The notes below the pieces were generated by a model. The model had not been told where the DNA came from, did no database searches, and was given only the letters and a program-made list of their open reading frames with translations. A program made the translations under genes and the position numbers. DNA of 6,173 nt from an uncultured Clostridia bacterium (GTDB lineage: Bacteria > Bacillota_A > Clostridia > Oscillospirales > Acutalibacteraceae). Below, piece by piece: positions 5,969 to 6,173 of this stretch (position 1 is its first letter; every line of letters begins with the position of its first letter). The stretch is from NCBI GenBank assembly GCA_937891215.1, contig CALAEU010000230.1, positions 1 through 6,173 of the forward strand, written 5' to 3'.

Positions 5969-6173
5969 ATGAAAAAAGTATTAATTGCAGAAGATGAGGC
6001 AGCAATCAGAGAAATAATTGCCATAACTCTCAAAAGAGCAGGATATGAAGTAACTGAGGCGTGTGATGGTGAAGAAGCGTTATTGTTATATACAGAACAT
6101 GAAAACGAATTTGATGTTGTGCTTCTTGATATTATGATGCCGAATATTGACGGACTTGAAGTTTGTAAAAGAC
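5969..6173 (+). CDS. Response regulator, receiver domain (5' part; cut by window end)
   Basis: The 68 visible residues form the first half of a receiver (REC) domain. MKKVLIAEDE carries the acidic Mg-binding pair Glu8-Asp9, and VLLDIMMPNIDG carries the phosphoacceptor Asp54 with the following M-P-x-x-D-G turn. A sensor histidine kinase phosphorylates such domains to change the activity of an attached output domain. The sequence is most like OmpR/PhoB-type regulators, but the output domain lies outside the window, so DNA binding is not shown. The ribosome binding site AGAGGTGA (5957-5964) overlaps the stop codon of the lipoprotein gene (TAG 5956-5958) and lies 4 nt before ATG 5969, indicating the same operon. 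A histidine kinase gene would be expected downstream, but that is not visible. Confidence 0.93.
   Translation, partial: MKKVLIAEDEAAIREIIAITLKRAGYEVTEACDGEEALLLYTEHENEFDVVLLDIMMPNIDGLEVCKR

Overview
The window suggests a low-GC Gram-positive bacterium, most likely a member of the Clostridia in the Oscillospiraceae/Ruminococcaceae or a related gut or anaerobe lineage. The reasons are AT-rich codon use, strong AGGAGG- or AGGTGA-type ribosome binding sites, a CdaA-CdaR (c-di-AMP) gene pair, a Firmicutes-style lipoprotein signal, and a DUF3343 plus NifS-like pair typical of anaerobic Firmicutes. The exact taxon cannot be read from the sequence. All eight genes lie on the + strand, are tightly packed, and leave no gene-free stretch longer than about 70 bases.

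Layout: (1) 1-429 is the 3' end of an auxin efflux carrier (AEC) family membrane transporter. Its codon use is visibly more G+C-ending than its neighbours. (2) 487-957 is ispF, the MEP isoprenoid pathway cyclase. (3) 974-1026 is a near-perfect 23-bp inverted repeat plus T-tract. It looks like a terminator but also buries the Shine-Dalgarno of the next gene. (4) 1027-1257 and 1254-2402 are a translationally coupled pair: a small DUF3343 (putative S/Se carrier-like) protein and a class V PLP cysteine desulfurase-like enzyme. (5) A good extended -10 promoter sits at 2380-2408, over the end of the desulfurase gene. It opens a second transcription unit: cdaA (diadenylate cyclase, 2460-3338), cdaR/ybbR (its membrane-anchored regulator, 3319-4578), a lipoprotein with a repeated FG-GAP-like acidic loop (4597-5958), and the start of a response regulator (5969-end, cut by the window).

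Functionally there are three themes: isoprenoid precursor synthesis, sulfur (or possibly selenium) mobilisation from cysteine, and a cell-envelope signalling block. The last couples c-di-AMP synthesis to a surface lipoprotein and a two-component regulator. In many Firmicutes cdaA-cdaR is followed by glmM; here that place is taken by the lipoprotein and response regulator.

Most genes are recognisable conserved families. The less ordinary items are the hairpin overlapping the DUF3343 start region, the DUF3343-desulfurase unit itself, and the periodic-loop lipoprotein between cdaR and a response regulator. I see no CRISPR array, insertion sequence, tRNA or rRNA.
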